Source: Pseudomonas sp. (GTDB lineage Bacteria > Pseudomonadota > Gammaproteobacteria > Pseudomonadales > Pseudomonadaceae). From it: DNA of 64,000 nucleotides. Below the pieces are notes generated by a model. The model saw only the letters and a list, made by a program, of their open reading frames with translations, was not told where the DNA came from and ran no database searches. The first letter of the stretch is position 1; each line of letters opens with the position of its first letter. The position numbers and the translations under genes are program-made. Positions 8,188 through 16,090 of this stretch are shown here, piece by piece. The stretch spans positions 1 through 64,000 of the forward strand of contig NZ_JAUXXP010000069.1 in NCBI RefSeq assembly GCF_030684895.1. Direction: 5' to 3'.

Positions 8188-9783
8188 ATGCGACGTTGGA
8201 ACGGCTGGGGTGATGAAGCAACAGTGGTGGAACTGCCGGCCCATGGCGAGGCTTTTCTCGCTGAACTGGTCGGCCCTGGCCAGTTGCTTGCCGATGCCAG
8301 CCTGGAGCAGGTGCTGGCGACGGTGCCGACCTCGCGTTTGCAGGCCCATCCGCTGATCTGTCTGAATGCCGAAGACCGCCTGCGCCACGCCCGTGGCCAG
8401 AGCCTGCCGGACTGGCTGGCGATGCGTTCCGGTGATTTTGGTGTGTTCCCCGATGGCGTCGCTTATCCGGAGAGCGCCGCGCAGATCCGCGAGTTGCTAG
8501 CCTGGGCCAGCCAGCAGGATCTGATCGTGATTCCCTACGGCGGCGGCACCTCGGTGGCCGGGCATATCAACCCGCAGGCCGGCAGCAAACCGGTGCTAAC
8601 CCTGTCGCTTGAGCGCATGGGCAAGCTGATCGAGATCGACCACGACAGCCTGATCGCCACTTTCGGCCCCGGTGCCACTGGCCCGCAGGTGGAAAGCCAG
8701 TTGCGCGCCCAGGGCTACACCCTCGGTCATTTCCCGCAGTCCTGGGAGCTGTCGACCCTCGGCGGTTGGGTGGCCAGCCGCTCCAGCGGCCAGCAATCGC
8801 TGCGCTACGGGCGCATCGAACAGCTGTTTGCCGGCGGTAAGGTCGAGACCTTCGCCGGCACCCTGGAGATTCCGACCTTCCCGGCTTCTGCCGCCGGCCC
8901 CGACCTGCGTGAAATCCTGATGGGTTCGGAAGGGCGCTTCGGCATCATTTCCGAGGTCAAGGTGCGCATCACTCGCCTGGCCGAACAGGAGCATTTCTAT
9001 GCGGTGTTCCTGCCCAACTGGCAGCAGGCGCTGAACGCTATTCGCAGCCTGGCTCAGGCGCGGGTGCCGCTGTCGATGCTGCGCCTGTCCAACGCCATCG
9101 AAACCCAGACTCAGCTGGCCCTGGCCGGCCATCCGCAGCAGATCGCCTGGCTGGAGAAATACCTGGCCCTGCGCGGCGCCCGTGAGGGCAAGTGCATGCT
9201 GACTTTCGGCGTGACCGGCAGCCGCACACAGAACGCCGCCTCGCTGAAACAGGCGAAGAAGTTGCTGAAGAGCTTTGGTGGCGTATTTACCGGCACTTTG
9301 CTGGGCAAAAAATGGGCAGAAAACCGCTTCCGTTTCCCCTACCTGCGTCATGGCCTGTGGGCAGCCGGCTACGCGGTGGACACCCTGGAAACCGCCACCG
9401 ACTGGAGTAATGTCGACAGCTTGCTGAACAAGGTCGAAACCAGCCTGCGCACTGGCCTGAGCGAGGAGGGCGAGCAGGTGCATGTGTTTACCCACCTGTC
9501 CCACGTCTACAACCAAGGCTCAAGCATTTACACCACCTATGTGTTCCGTCCTGGCAATAGCTACGCCGAGGCCATGGCGCGCTGGCACAAGCTCAAGCAC
9601 GCCGCCAGCCTGACCATCGCCGAGAACCGCGGCACCATTAGCCATCAGCACGGCGTCGGTCGCGATCACGCGCCTTACCTGCCGGTGGAGAAGGGCGAAC
9701 TGGGCATGGCCACGCTCAAGGCCTTGGCCGGGCATTTCGACCCCGAGCAGCGCCTGGCACCTGGCGTGCTCCTGCAGGATTGA
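8188..9783 (+). CDS. FAD-binding oxidoreductase resembling alkyl-DHAP synthase
   Basis: 531-aa flavoprotein of the FAD-binding_4 / FAD-oxidase_C family. It follows eukaryotic alkyldihydroxyacetonephosphate synthase (AGPS) along its length: the RHARGQSLPDWLAMRSG segment (65-82), the FAD loop PYGGGTSVAGH (116-126), ELSTLGGWVASRSSGQQS near 190, MGSEGRFGIISEVKVRI near 250, SHVYNQGSSIYTTYVF near 440, and HQHGVGRDHAPY from residue 486. AGPS has three consecutive histidines where this protein has His-Gln-His. AGPS exchanges the acyl group of acyl-DHAP for a fatty alcohol. Together with the GlpD-like and kinase genes that follow, a role in ether-lipid or alkylglycerol metabolism is plausible but is inference; a lactate- or glycolate-oxidase-like activity is the alternative. 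SD GGGA lies before ATG 8188. Confidence 0.82.
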   Translation: MRRWNGWGDEATVVELPAHGEAFLAELVGPGQLLADASLEQVLATVPTSRLQAHPLICLNAEDRLRHARGQSLPDWLAMRSGDFGVFPDGVAYPESAAQIRELLAWASQQDLIVIPYGGGTSVAGHINPQAGSKPVLTLSLERMGKLIEIDHDSLIATFGPGATGPQVESQLRAQGYTLGHFPQSWELSTLGGWVASRSSGQQSLRYGRIEQLFAGGKVETFAGTLEIPTFPASAAGPDLREILMGSEGRFGIISEVKVRITRLAEQEHFYAVFLPNWQQALNAIRSLAQARVPLSMLRLSNAIETQTQLALAGHPQQIAWLEKYLALRGAREGKCMLTFGVTGSRTQNAASLKQAKKLLKSFGGVFTGTLLGKKWAENRFRFPYLRHGLWAAGYAVDTLETATDWSNVDSLLNKVETSLRTGLSEEGEQVHVFTHLSHVYNQGSSIYTTYVFRPGNSYAEAMARWHKLKHAASLTIAENRGTISHQHGVGRDHAPYLPVEKGELGMATLKALAGHFDPEQRLAPGVLLQD

Positions 9784-11369
9784 TGATGACTCAGTGGAAC
9801 GCCGCCTGGCGCGAACAGGCCTTGCCTGAGCTGGCCGCACGCGACTGGGACTTGATCGTGGTGGGCGGCGGTATCAGCGGTGCCGGGATTCTGCGTGAAG
9901 CAGCGCGGCGCGGCTGGAAATGCCTGTTGCTGGAACAGCGCGACTTCGCCTGGGGCACTTCCAGTCGCTCCTCGAAGATGGTGCATGGCGGGCTGCGCTA
10001 TATCGCCAAGGGCCAGTTTGCTCTGACCCGGGATTCGGTGCGCGAGCGCCAGCGCCTGCTGCAGGAAGCGCCGGGGTTGGTCGACCCCTTGAGTTTTCTT
10101 ATGGCGCATTACCAGGGTGGCTTTCCTGGCCCCAAGGTATTTGGCGGGCTGCTGGCGGTGTATGACGCCCTGGCCGGCAAGCGCAATCATCTGTACTACC
10201 CCTTGCAGCAGCTGCGCTACCTGGCCCCAGGCCTGAAGGAAGACGGCCTGCTCGGTGGTACACGGTTTTTCGATGCGGTGACCGACGATGCGCGGCTGGT
10301 GCAGCGCGTACTGGGCGAGGCCCGTGCCGAAGGCGGCGAAGCGCTGAATGGCATACGCGTGGTCGAGTTGCTGCGCGAGGGTGGGCGGGTCACCGGCCTG
10401 CTTGCCGAAGATGTTGAAAGCGGCCTGCAGTATCGCTTCAAGACTCGCGCCGTGGCGCAGGCCACCGGTGCCTGGGCCGATCAGCTGCGGCAGAAAACCG
10501 GGCTGGAGCATATCCGCCCACTGCGCGGCAGCCACCTGCTGCTGGCGGCCTGGCGCTTACCGGTGGCGCATGCCTTTAGCTTCATGCACGCGTCTGATAA
10601 ACGCCCGGTATTTGTCTTCCCTTGGGAAGGCGCAACGGTGATTGGCACCACTGATCTGGATCACCCGGCCCCGTTGGCTGAAGAAGCACGGATCAGTCCG
10701 GACGAAGTCACTTATCTGCTCGATGCCTGCGCTCAGCAGTTTCCCGCAGCCGGGATAGGTGCGGCCGATGTGCTGTCGACTTGGGCCGGCGTGCGCCCGG
10801 TGGTCAGCGATGGTGAACCGGGACGCAAACCCTCGGATGAAAAGCGTGAGCATGCGCTGTGGGTCGAGCCCGGCTGCGTCACGCTGGCCGGCGGCAAGCT
10901 GACCACCTTCCGCCTGCTGGCCCTGGAAGTGCTGCAGGCCTGCGCAACCATGGTCGGGCGTACGGTGGATGACCAGGGCGCGGCGACCTTTGCAGCGGTG
11001 CCCAGCCAACCAATGCCAACCCTAAGCCCAGCTCAGCAGAAGCGCCTGATCGGTCGTTATGGCCGAGCGCTGCCGCAATTGCTTGCGCTGCTCGAAGAGC
11101 TAGGCGTCGAGCAGGTGGCCGGCACGGATACGCTGTGGGCCGAAATGGCCTGGGCCGCCGAGCAGGAGCTGGTGCTGCACCTGGATGATCTGCTACTGCG
11201 CCGCACCCGCCTTGGCCTGTTGTTGGCTCAGGGCGCAGCGGCCGAGCTGCCGAATGTGCGTGCGTTGTGTCAGGCCCGCCTGGGTTGGAGTGATGCGCGC
11301 TGGCAGCAGGAAGAAACGGATTATTTGGCGTTGTGGCAGCAGTGCTACAGCTTGCCGGCATCGAAATGA
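9783..11369 (+). CDS. GlpD/GlpA-type FAD-dependent glycerol-3-phosphate dehydrogenase
   Basis: About 528-aa flavoprotein that in this family oxidises sn-glycerol 3-phosphate to DHAP at the membrane, passing electrons to quinone. The dinucleotide-binding motif VVGGGISGAGI is at residues 27-37, followed by EQRDFAWGTSSRSSKMVHGG, LRYI, the substrate-region RPLRGSHLLL, VFVFPWEGATVIGTTD and LAGGKLTTFRLLA, all GlpD hallmarks. The start ATG 9783 overlaps the preceding stop (TGATG), giving translational coupling; ATG 9786 is an alternative. It is probably not the main glycerol-utilisation GlpD, because no glpF/glpK/glpR neighbour is present and it is coupled to an AGPS-like gene; the true substrate could be a substituted glycerol phosphate. 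Confidence 0.88.
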   Translation: MMTQWNAAWREQALPELAARDWDLIVVGGGISGAGILREAARRGWKCLLLEQRDFAWGTSSRSSKMVHGGLRYIAKGQFALTRDSVRERQRLLQEAPGLVDPLSFLMAHYQGGFPGPKVFGGLLAVYDALAGKRNHLYYPLQQLRYLAPGLKEDGLLGGTRFFDAVTDDARLVQRVLGEARAEGGEALNGIRVVELLREGGRVTGLLAEDVESGLQYRFKTRAVAQATGAWADQLRQKTGLEHIRPLRGSHLLLAAWRLPVAHAFSFMHASDKRPVFVFPWEGATVIGTTDLDHPAPLAEEARISPDEVTYLLDACAQQFPAAGIGAADVLSTWAGVRPVVSDGEPGRKPSDEKREHALWVEPGCVTLAGGKLTTFRLLALEVLQACATMVGRTVDDQGAATFAAVPSQPMPTLSPAQQKRLIGRYGRALPQLLALLEELGVEQVAGTDTLWAEMAWAAEQELVLHLDDLLLRRTRLGLLLAQGAAAELPNVRALCQARLGWSDARWQQEETDYLALWQQCYSLPASK

Positions 11370-11446
11370 TGGGTATCGCCTTGCTCCACCCATCCTACAT
11401 AGCCCGCGTTCGACCGTAGGATGGGTTGAGCGCAGCGATACCAATC
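11368..11446. repeat. GTAGGATGGG-type palindromic repeat after the glpD-like gene
   Basis: The arms are 11368-11398 (GATGGGTATCGC through CATCCTAC) and 11416-11446 (GTAGGATGGGTTGAGCGCAG then CGATACC), inverted with respect to each other around a short centre. The left arm overlaps the stop codon of the GlpD-like gene. The right-arm word recurs at 13077, directly after the kinase gene, so this word flanks the kinase on both sides. This is the style of Pseudomonas REP elements. Confidence 0.75.
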
Positions 11447-11452
11447 AGGCGG

Positions 11453-11501
11453 TAGCCCGGATGCAATCCGGGAACGATCATCCCGGATTGCATCCGGGCT
11501 A
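11453..11501. repeat. Perfect 21-nt inverted repeat just upstream of the FGGY kinase
   Basis: The arm at 11453-11473 begins TAGCCCGGATGCAATCCGGG and its exact reverse complement occupies 11481-11501, with a 7-nt loop. Each arm contains a smaller palindrome (CCCGGATGCAATCCGGG). It ends 4 bases before the kinase ribosome site (AAGAAGGA, 11506-11513). In mRNA it would be a very stable stem separating the upstream pair of cistrons from the kinase cistron. Confidence 0.9.
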
Positions 11502-11520
11502 TAACAAGAAGGATTGTGCC

Positions 11521-13080
11521 TTGAGCGATAAAAACTACCTGCTGGCCATCGACAACGGCACCCAGAGTATCCGGGCGCTGTTGTTCGATCTTCAGGGCAA
11601 CCTGCTCGGCAAGGGCAAGGTGGAGCTTGAGGCCTACTACTCCAAACAGCCCGGCTGGGCCGAGCAGGACCCCGAGTATTACTGGGCCAGCCTCGGTGAG
11701 GCCTGCGCTCAGCTGTGGCAACAGGTGGAGATCGACCGCAGTCACATCCGTGGCGTATCGCTGACCACCCAGCGCGGCACCCTGATCAATGTCGATCAGC
11801 AGGGCCAACCGCTGCGCCCGGCCATGCTCTGGCTCGATCAGCGCCAGGCCAAGGTCGAAGGGCGGATCACCGGGCCCTGGGGCTGGCTGTTCAAGATCGC
11901 CGGAGTACAGGCCACTGTGGATTACTTTCGCGCCCAGGCCGAGGTCAACTGGATCGCCCAGAACCAGCCGGACATCTGGGCCAATACCCACAAGGTGCTG
12001 CTGCTCTCGGGGTTTCTTACTCACCGGCTGTGCGACCGGTTTGTCGACTCGGTGGGCTGTTGCGTGGCCTATCTGCCGTTCGACTACAAAGGCTTGCAGT
12101 GGGCCAAGGACAGCGACTGGAAGTGGCAGGCCATGCCGGTGCGCCGTGAGCAGTTGCCTGAGTTACGCAAGCCGGGTGAGTTGCTCGGCCATATCACGGC
12201 AGCCGCCAGCCGCCACACTGGTATTCCCGAAGGCCTGCCACTGATTGCTGCCGGCGCCGACAAGGCCTGTGAGGTGCTTGGCGCTGGCGGGGTCGAGGCG
12301 AGCACGGCCTGTTTGTCCTATGGCACCACGGCGACGATTAACACCACGCGCAGCAACTACCTGGAAACCATCCCGCTGATTCCGCCATACCCCTCGGCGA
12401 TTCCCGATCACTTCAATACCGAGGTGATGATCTATCGCGGCTTCTGGATGGTCAGCTGGTTTAAGCAGGAATTCGGCCTGCGCGAAATGCAGCGGGCCAA
12501 GGAGCTGGGCGTCGAGCCTGAGGCATTATTCGATGAGCTGGTCAATAGTGTGCCAGCCGGCTCCATGGGCCTGATGCTGCAGCCGTACTGGTCGCCGGGC
12601 ATCCGCGAACCAGGGCTTGAGGCCAAGGGTTCGATCATCGGTTTTGGCGATGTGCACACCCGTGCGCACATCTACCGGGCGATTCTGGAAGGGTTGGCTT
12701 ATGCCCTACGCCAGGGCAAGGAGAAGATCGAGAAGCGTTCGGGCACGAAAATTACCCGCCTGCGCGTCTCCGGTGGCGGCTCGCAGAGCGATGCGGCGAT
12801 GCAGCTGACCGCCGATATCTTTGGCCTGCCGGCCGAGCGCCCGCATTTGTATGAAACCAGCGGTTTGGGCGCGGCGATCAACTGCGCGGTGGGCCTGGGG
12901 TTGCATCCGGATTACCCGACAGCGATCAAAGCCATGACCCGGGTCGGTGACGTGTTCACACCCAATCCAGAAGCGCAGCGCGTGTATCAGCAGCTATACA
13001 CGCAGGTCTATCAGCGTATGTACAAGCAACTGAAGCCGCTGTATCAGACGATTCGTAAAATCACCGGTTACCCGGCGTAG
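11521..13080 (+). CDS. FGGY-family carbohydrate kinase
   Basis: 519-aa kinase of the glycerol/xylulose kinase superfamily. Domain I begins with the phosphate-1 motif LLAIDNGTQSIRALLFD (residues 7-23); domain II has CLSYGTTATINTT and the adenosine loop RVSGGGSQSDAAMQLTADIF near residue 420. The tail is YPTAIKAMTRVGDVFTPN. I place the start at TTG 11521 because AAGAAGGA lies 7 bases upstream and this gives the usual short N-terminus before the phosphate loop; upstream in-frame codons lie inside palindromic repeats. The substrate is unresolved: the DNGTQS loop differs from canonical glycerol kinase DQGTTS. Its position after AGPS-like and GlpD-like genes suggests glycerol or an alkylglycerol. 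Confidence 0.88.
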   Translation: MSDKNYLLAIDNGTQSIRALLFDLQGNLLGKGKVELEAYYSKQPGWAEQDPEYYWASLGEACAQLWQQVEIDRSHIRGVSLTTQRGTLINVDQQGQPLRPAMLWLDQRQAKVEGRITGPWGWLFKIAGVQATVDYFRAQAEVNWIAQNQPDIWANTHKVLLLSGFLTHRLCDRFVDSVGCCVAYLPFDYKGLQWAKDSDWKWQAMPVRREQLPELRKPGELLGHITAAASRHTGIPEGLPLIAAGADKACEVLGAGGVEASTACLSYGTTATINTTRSNYLETIPLIPPYPSAIPDHFNTEVMIYRGFWMVSWFKQEFGLREMQRAKELGVEPEALFDELVNSVPAGSMGLMLQPYWSPGIREPGLEAKGSIIGFGDVHTRAHIYRAILEGLAYALRQGKEKIEKRSGTKITRLRVSGGGSQSDAAMQLTADIFGLPAERPHLYETSGLGAAINCAVGLGLHPDYPTAIKAMTRVGDVFTPNPEAQRVYQQLYTQVYQRMYKQLKPLYQTIRKITGYPA

Positions 13081-13161
13081 GATGGGTTGAGCAAAGCGAT
13101 ACCCATCGGCATATCGATGGGTTACGCCTTTGGCTAACCTGCGCGGCCCGACCCATCCTAC
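13077..13161. repeat. GTAGGATGGG-type palindromic repeat after the kinase gene
   Basis: Outer arms GTAGGATGGGT (13077-13087) and ACCCATCCTAC (13151-13161) enclose a second inverted pair (CGATACCCATC and GATGGGTTACGCC). The first arm supplies the TAG stop codon of the kinase (13078-13080). It is the same repeat family as 11416-11446 in the same orientation and lies between the kinase and the convergent pirin gene. Confidence 0.8.
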
Positions 13162-13181
13162 GGGCCAAGCCATCACCGCTG

Positions 13182-13886
13182 TTAGGCCACATCCACCAGG
13201 ATGATTTCGCTGTCTTCGATAGCCATCACCCGGATCACCTCGACATCGCTGACTGCCACCCCATCACGGGCCTGAGCGCTGACGCCGTTGACCTCGATGC
13301 TGCCGCTGGCGGCCACCAGATAAGCCCGGCGCGCTGCACCAATCGGGTACTCGGTGCTCTGGCCTGCTTGCAGGGTAGCGGCGGCCATCCGTGCGTTGGT
13401 GCGGATCGGCAGGGCGTCCTGGTCTTCGGCAAAGCCGCTGGCCAGGGTGACGAAGGTGCCGGCGCGTTCACCTTTGGGGAACGGCTTGGCGCCCCAGGAT
13501 GGCGGCAGGCCCGACTGGTTGGGCTGAATCCAAATCTGGAAGATCTTGGTGGTGGTGTCTTCCAGGTTGTATTCGCTGTGTGCAATCCCGGTGCCGGCGC
13601 TCATTACCTGCACATCACCGGCTTCGGTACGGCCATGGTTTCCCAGGTTGTCCTTGTGGGTGATGGCCCCTTGGCGTACATAGGTGATGATTTCCATATC
13701 GCGGTGCGGATGGGTTGGAAAGCCCGTCTGCGGCGCGATTTCATCATCGTTCCAGACCCGCAGTGGCCCCCAGCTCATGCGCTCTGGGTCATAGTATTCG
13801 GCAAAGGAAAAGTGATGACGGGCATTCAGCCAGCCGTGATGGGCACCGCCGAGCTCGGCGAGGGGGCGTACTTCGATCATCTGCAT
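13182..13886 (-). CDS. Pirin family protein
   Basis: 234-aa bicupin. The N-terminal cupin carries the pirin metal ligands H59 and H61 (PTHPHRDMEI) and H103 with E105 (GIAHSEYN), so the iron site is complete, as in the bacterial pirins that show quercetin 2,3-dioxygenase activity in vitro. The second cupin (about 145-234) is degenerate, as usual. Physiological roles of bacterial pirins vary (redox sensing, pyruvate dehydrogenase modulation); no partner is evident here. The start MQMIEVRPLAELGG fits the family. An AT-rich region follows upstream toward the lipid kinase gene. Confidence 0.93.
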   Translation of the reverse strand: MQMIEVRPLAELGGAHHGWLNARHHFSFAEYYDPERMSWGPLRVWNDDEIAPQTGFPTHPHRDMEIITYVRQGAITHKDNLGNHGRTEAGDVQVMSAGTGIAHSEYNLEDTTTKIFQIWIQPNQSGLPPSWGAKPFPKGERAGTFVTLASGFAEDQDALPIRTNARMAAATLQAGQSTEYPIGAARRAYLVAASGSIEVNGVSAQARDGVAVSDVEVIRVMAIEDSEIILVDVA

Positions 13887-13939
13887 ATCCTCATTGATAA
13901 CACCGGCTGTTGGCGGCAGTGTTGGTGGGCGATGGACAG

Positions 13940-14040
13940 ATGATCTAATAAATCAATACGATTAAAAATGCGTAAATATTGAGCTTAATAATCAGATTAT
14001 TTGATGTTTTATGCGTGGCTAGCAAGCTAGCGCAACCCCA
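13940..14040. promoter_or_regulatory. AT-rich divergent promoter region between pirin and yegS-like genes
   Basis: This stretch is strikingly AT-rich against the GC-rich background and holds two small palindromes: AATAATC-A-GATTATT (13987-14001) and GCTAGC-AA-GCTAGC (14018-14031). It probably contains the promoters of both divergent genes and operator sites, but no single promoter can be assigned with certainty. Confidence 0.4.
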
Positions 14041-14088
14041 AGCCGTGTCGCTGAGTCTTTACCTAGAAGCGTGAAAAGGATGCCGGGA

Positions 14089-14985
14089 ATGCAAGAACGT
14101 AAAGCGCTGCTGATTCTGCATGGCAAGCAAACCCTCAATGCCGAGGTGCGTGCTGCCGTGCAGGCGCGTCGTGAAGAGGGCTGGCAGCTGGATGTGCGAG
14201 TTACCTGGGAAGGCGGCGATGCGCAGCGTCTGGTCAATGAGGCGTTGCAGGCCGGTTATCCGACCCTGATTGCCGGCGGTGGTGATGGCACCCTGCGCGA
14301 TGTGGCCGAAGCCATGGCACTGGCAAAAACCCAGGCCAGCCTGGCGCTGTTGCCACTGGGTACGGCCAATGATTTTGCCCGTGCCGCCGGCGTGCCGCTT
14401 GAGCCTTTGGCGGCGTTGGCCTTGTTGGATAGGCCGGCGCAGCCAATCGATCTGGGCGAAGTCGACGGTCAAGTGTTTCTCAATATGGCCACCGGCGGTT
14501 TTGGTTCCAACGTCACCGCCAATACCTCAGAAGACCTCAAGCGCGTACTTGGTGGCGCGGCTTATTTTTTGACAGGGCTGACTCGTTTTGCCGAAGTGCA
14601 GTCGTCGTTCGGCCGCTTTACCGGGCCGGATTTTCAATGGGAGGGCGAGTTTCTTGCCCTCGGCATCGGCAATGGTCGCCAGGCCGGCGGCGGGCATGTG
14701 CTGTGCCCGCAGGCGTGGGTCAATGATGGCTTGCTGGATATCTGCATCGTGCCGGCGGCGGCTGATGTGGTCGGCACCCTGGGCACGCTGCTGTCTGGCG
14801 GTATCAACGGTTTGCAGAGCGTGGCCTTGAGCGCGCGGCTGCCTTGGCTGGAGGTCGAGGCAGCGCAAGGCCTGGATCTCAATCTGGATGGCGAGCCGAT
14901 GGAAAGTCGCAAGCTGCGCTTTGCGGTAATGCCGAACGCGCTGCGCGTGCATTTGCCGGAAAATTCGTTGCTGTTGGTGGAATAA
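14089..14985 (+). CDS. yegS: Lipid kinase YegS-like
   Basis: 298-aa diacylglycerol-kinase-fold enzyme; E. coli YegS phosphorylates phosphatidylglycerol in vitro. It shows the nucleotide-binding motif IAGGGDGTLRDVAEAM (about residues 64-79), LLPLGTANDFARA (about 94-106) and the C-terminal LNLDGEPMESRKLRF with the conserved DGE. The start ATG 14089 (MQERKALLILHGKQ) is preferred over GTG 14071 and ATG 14080 because AAAAGGA sits 8 bases upstream and the family begins directly before the first strand. It is cytoplasmic or peripheral membrane, and probably monocistronic. Confidence 0.9.
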   Translation: MQERKALLILHGKQTLNAEVRAAVQARREEGWQLDVRVTWEGGDAQRLVNEALQAGYPTLIAGGGDGTLRDVAEAMALAKTQASLALLPLGTANDFARAAGVPLEPLAALALLDRPAQPIDLGEVDGQVFLNMATGGFGSNVTANTSEDLKRVLGGAAYFLTGLTRFAEVQSSFGRFTGPDFQWEGEFLALGIGNGRQAGGGHVLCPQAWVNDGLLDICIVPAAADVVGTLGTLLSGGINGLQSVALSARLPWLEVEAAQGLDLNLDGEPMESRKLRFAVMPNALRVHLPENSLLLVE

Positions 14986-15045
14986 GCCGGGCGGTACTGT
15001 CGCCTGGCTGGTCTCGTCGCTGCGCTTGTCGCATGATGGCGCAGC

Positions 15046-15076
15046 GCCATCTGCCTTCAGATGCGCGGCAGATGGC
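15046..15076. repeat. REP-like hairpin downstream of yegS
   Basis: GCCATCTGCC (15046-15055) and GGCAGATGGC (15067-15076) form a perfect 10-bp stem with an 11-nt loop, next to the smaller palindrome ATGGCGCAGCGCCAT. There is no T run, so it is not a standard terminator; it may be a REP-type element or mRNA-end structure. Confidence 0.55.
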
Positions 15077-15137
15077 CGATACACCAGGGCATGGCTATTT
15101 GAGCTAGGCTAGATCGATAAGTGAACAGGAGCGCATG

Positions 15138-16073
15138 ATGGCCGGCATTCTCGACTCAGTGAACCAACGCACCCAGCTGGTGGGTGAGAACCGCCTGGAA
15201 ATCCTCATGTTCCGCCTGGCGGGTCGGCAGTTGTTTGCGATCAACGTATTCAAGGTGCAGGAAGTTCTGCAGATGCCCAAACTGACCCTGATGCCGCAGC
15301 GGCACCGGTTTGTCTGTGGCGTGGTTAACCTGCGCGGGCAAACGCTGCCGGTGATCGACCTGTCCCAAGCCATCGGCATGCGCCCGATAGTGCCGGATGA
15401 GCGCAGCACCATCATCGTCACCGAGTACAACCGTTCGGTGCAGGCTTTTTTGGTTGGTGGGGTCGAGCGCATCCTCAATCTCAACTGGGAATCCATCCTG
15501 CCGCCGCCGGGCGGGGCAGGGCGTCAGCATTACCTGACTGCCATCACCAAGGTTGAAGACCAGATCGTCGAAGTCATCGACGTGGAAAAGGTGCTGGCGG
15601 AAATCAGCCCGATGAGCACCAAGGTTTCCCCGGAAAAACTCGCCGATCCGCTGCTGGAATACGCCAAGGGCCGCGAAGTGCTGCTGGTGGACGATTCCAA
15701 CGTGGCCATGAGTCAGCTCAAGGGCACCATGGCGCAACTGGATATTCGTTGCCACGCCGCCAGTGATGGCCTGCGCGCGCTGAACCTGTTGAAAAGCTGG
15801 GCTGACGCAGGGGTTGATGTGCACGAGAAGCTGCTGATGGTGATCACCGATGCGGAAATGCCGGAGATGGATGGCTACCGCCTGACCACCGAAATCCGCA
15901 ACGATTCACGCCTCAAGGACTTGTATGTGGTGCTGCACACCTCGCTGTCCGGCAGCTTCAACGAAGCTATGGTGAAGAAGGTCGGCTGCGACAACTTCCT
16001 CTCCAAATTTCAGCCGGACAAACTGGTGGATGTGGTGCACGAGCGCTTGGCGCTGATCCACCAGCAGGAGTAG
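15138..16073 (+). CDS. cheV: Chemotaxis coupling protein CheV (second copy)
   Basis: 311-aa CheW-receiver hybrid, longer than and clearly diverged from the copy at 3078. CheW domain about residues 18-160; receiver about 178-305 with acidic pair D185-D186 (VLLVDDSNVAMSQ) and predicted phospho-site D238 in ITDAEMPEMDG. The start is ATG 15138 rather than the adjacent ATG 15135, because AGGAG ends 6 bases upstream of it. CheV couples receptors to CheA; multiple CheV paralogues are usual in pseudomonads and may serve different receptor sets. It stands alone between the yegS-like gene and the convergent DUF1499 gene. Confidence 0.93.
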   Translation: MAGILDSVNQRTQLVGENRLEILMFRLAGRQLFAINVFKVQEVLQMPKLTLMPQRHRFVCGVVNLRGQTLPVIDLSQAIGMRPIVPDERSTIIVTEYNRSVQAFLVGGVERILNLNWESILPPPGGAGRQHYLTAITKVEDQIVEVIDVEKVLAEISPMSTKVSPEKLADPLLEYAKGREVLLVDDSNVAMSQLKGTMAQLDIRCHAASDGLRALNLLKSWADAGVDVHEKLLMVITDAEMPEMDGYRLTTEIRNDSRLKDLYVVLHTSLSGSFNEAMVKKVGCDNFLSKFQPDKLVDVVHERLALIHQQE

Positions 16074-16090
16074 CGCTGGCCAGGGCTGCG

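Noticed and set aside
15046..15076. Hairpin after yegS as a terminator
   Set aside because: A strong stem but no T run on either strand; listed as a repeat instead.
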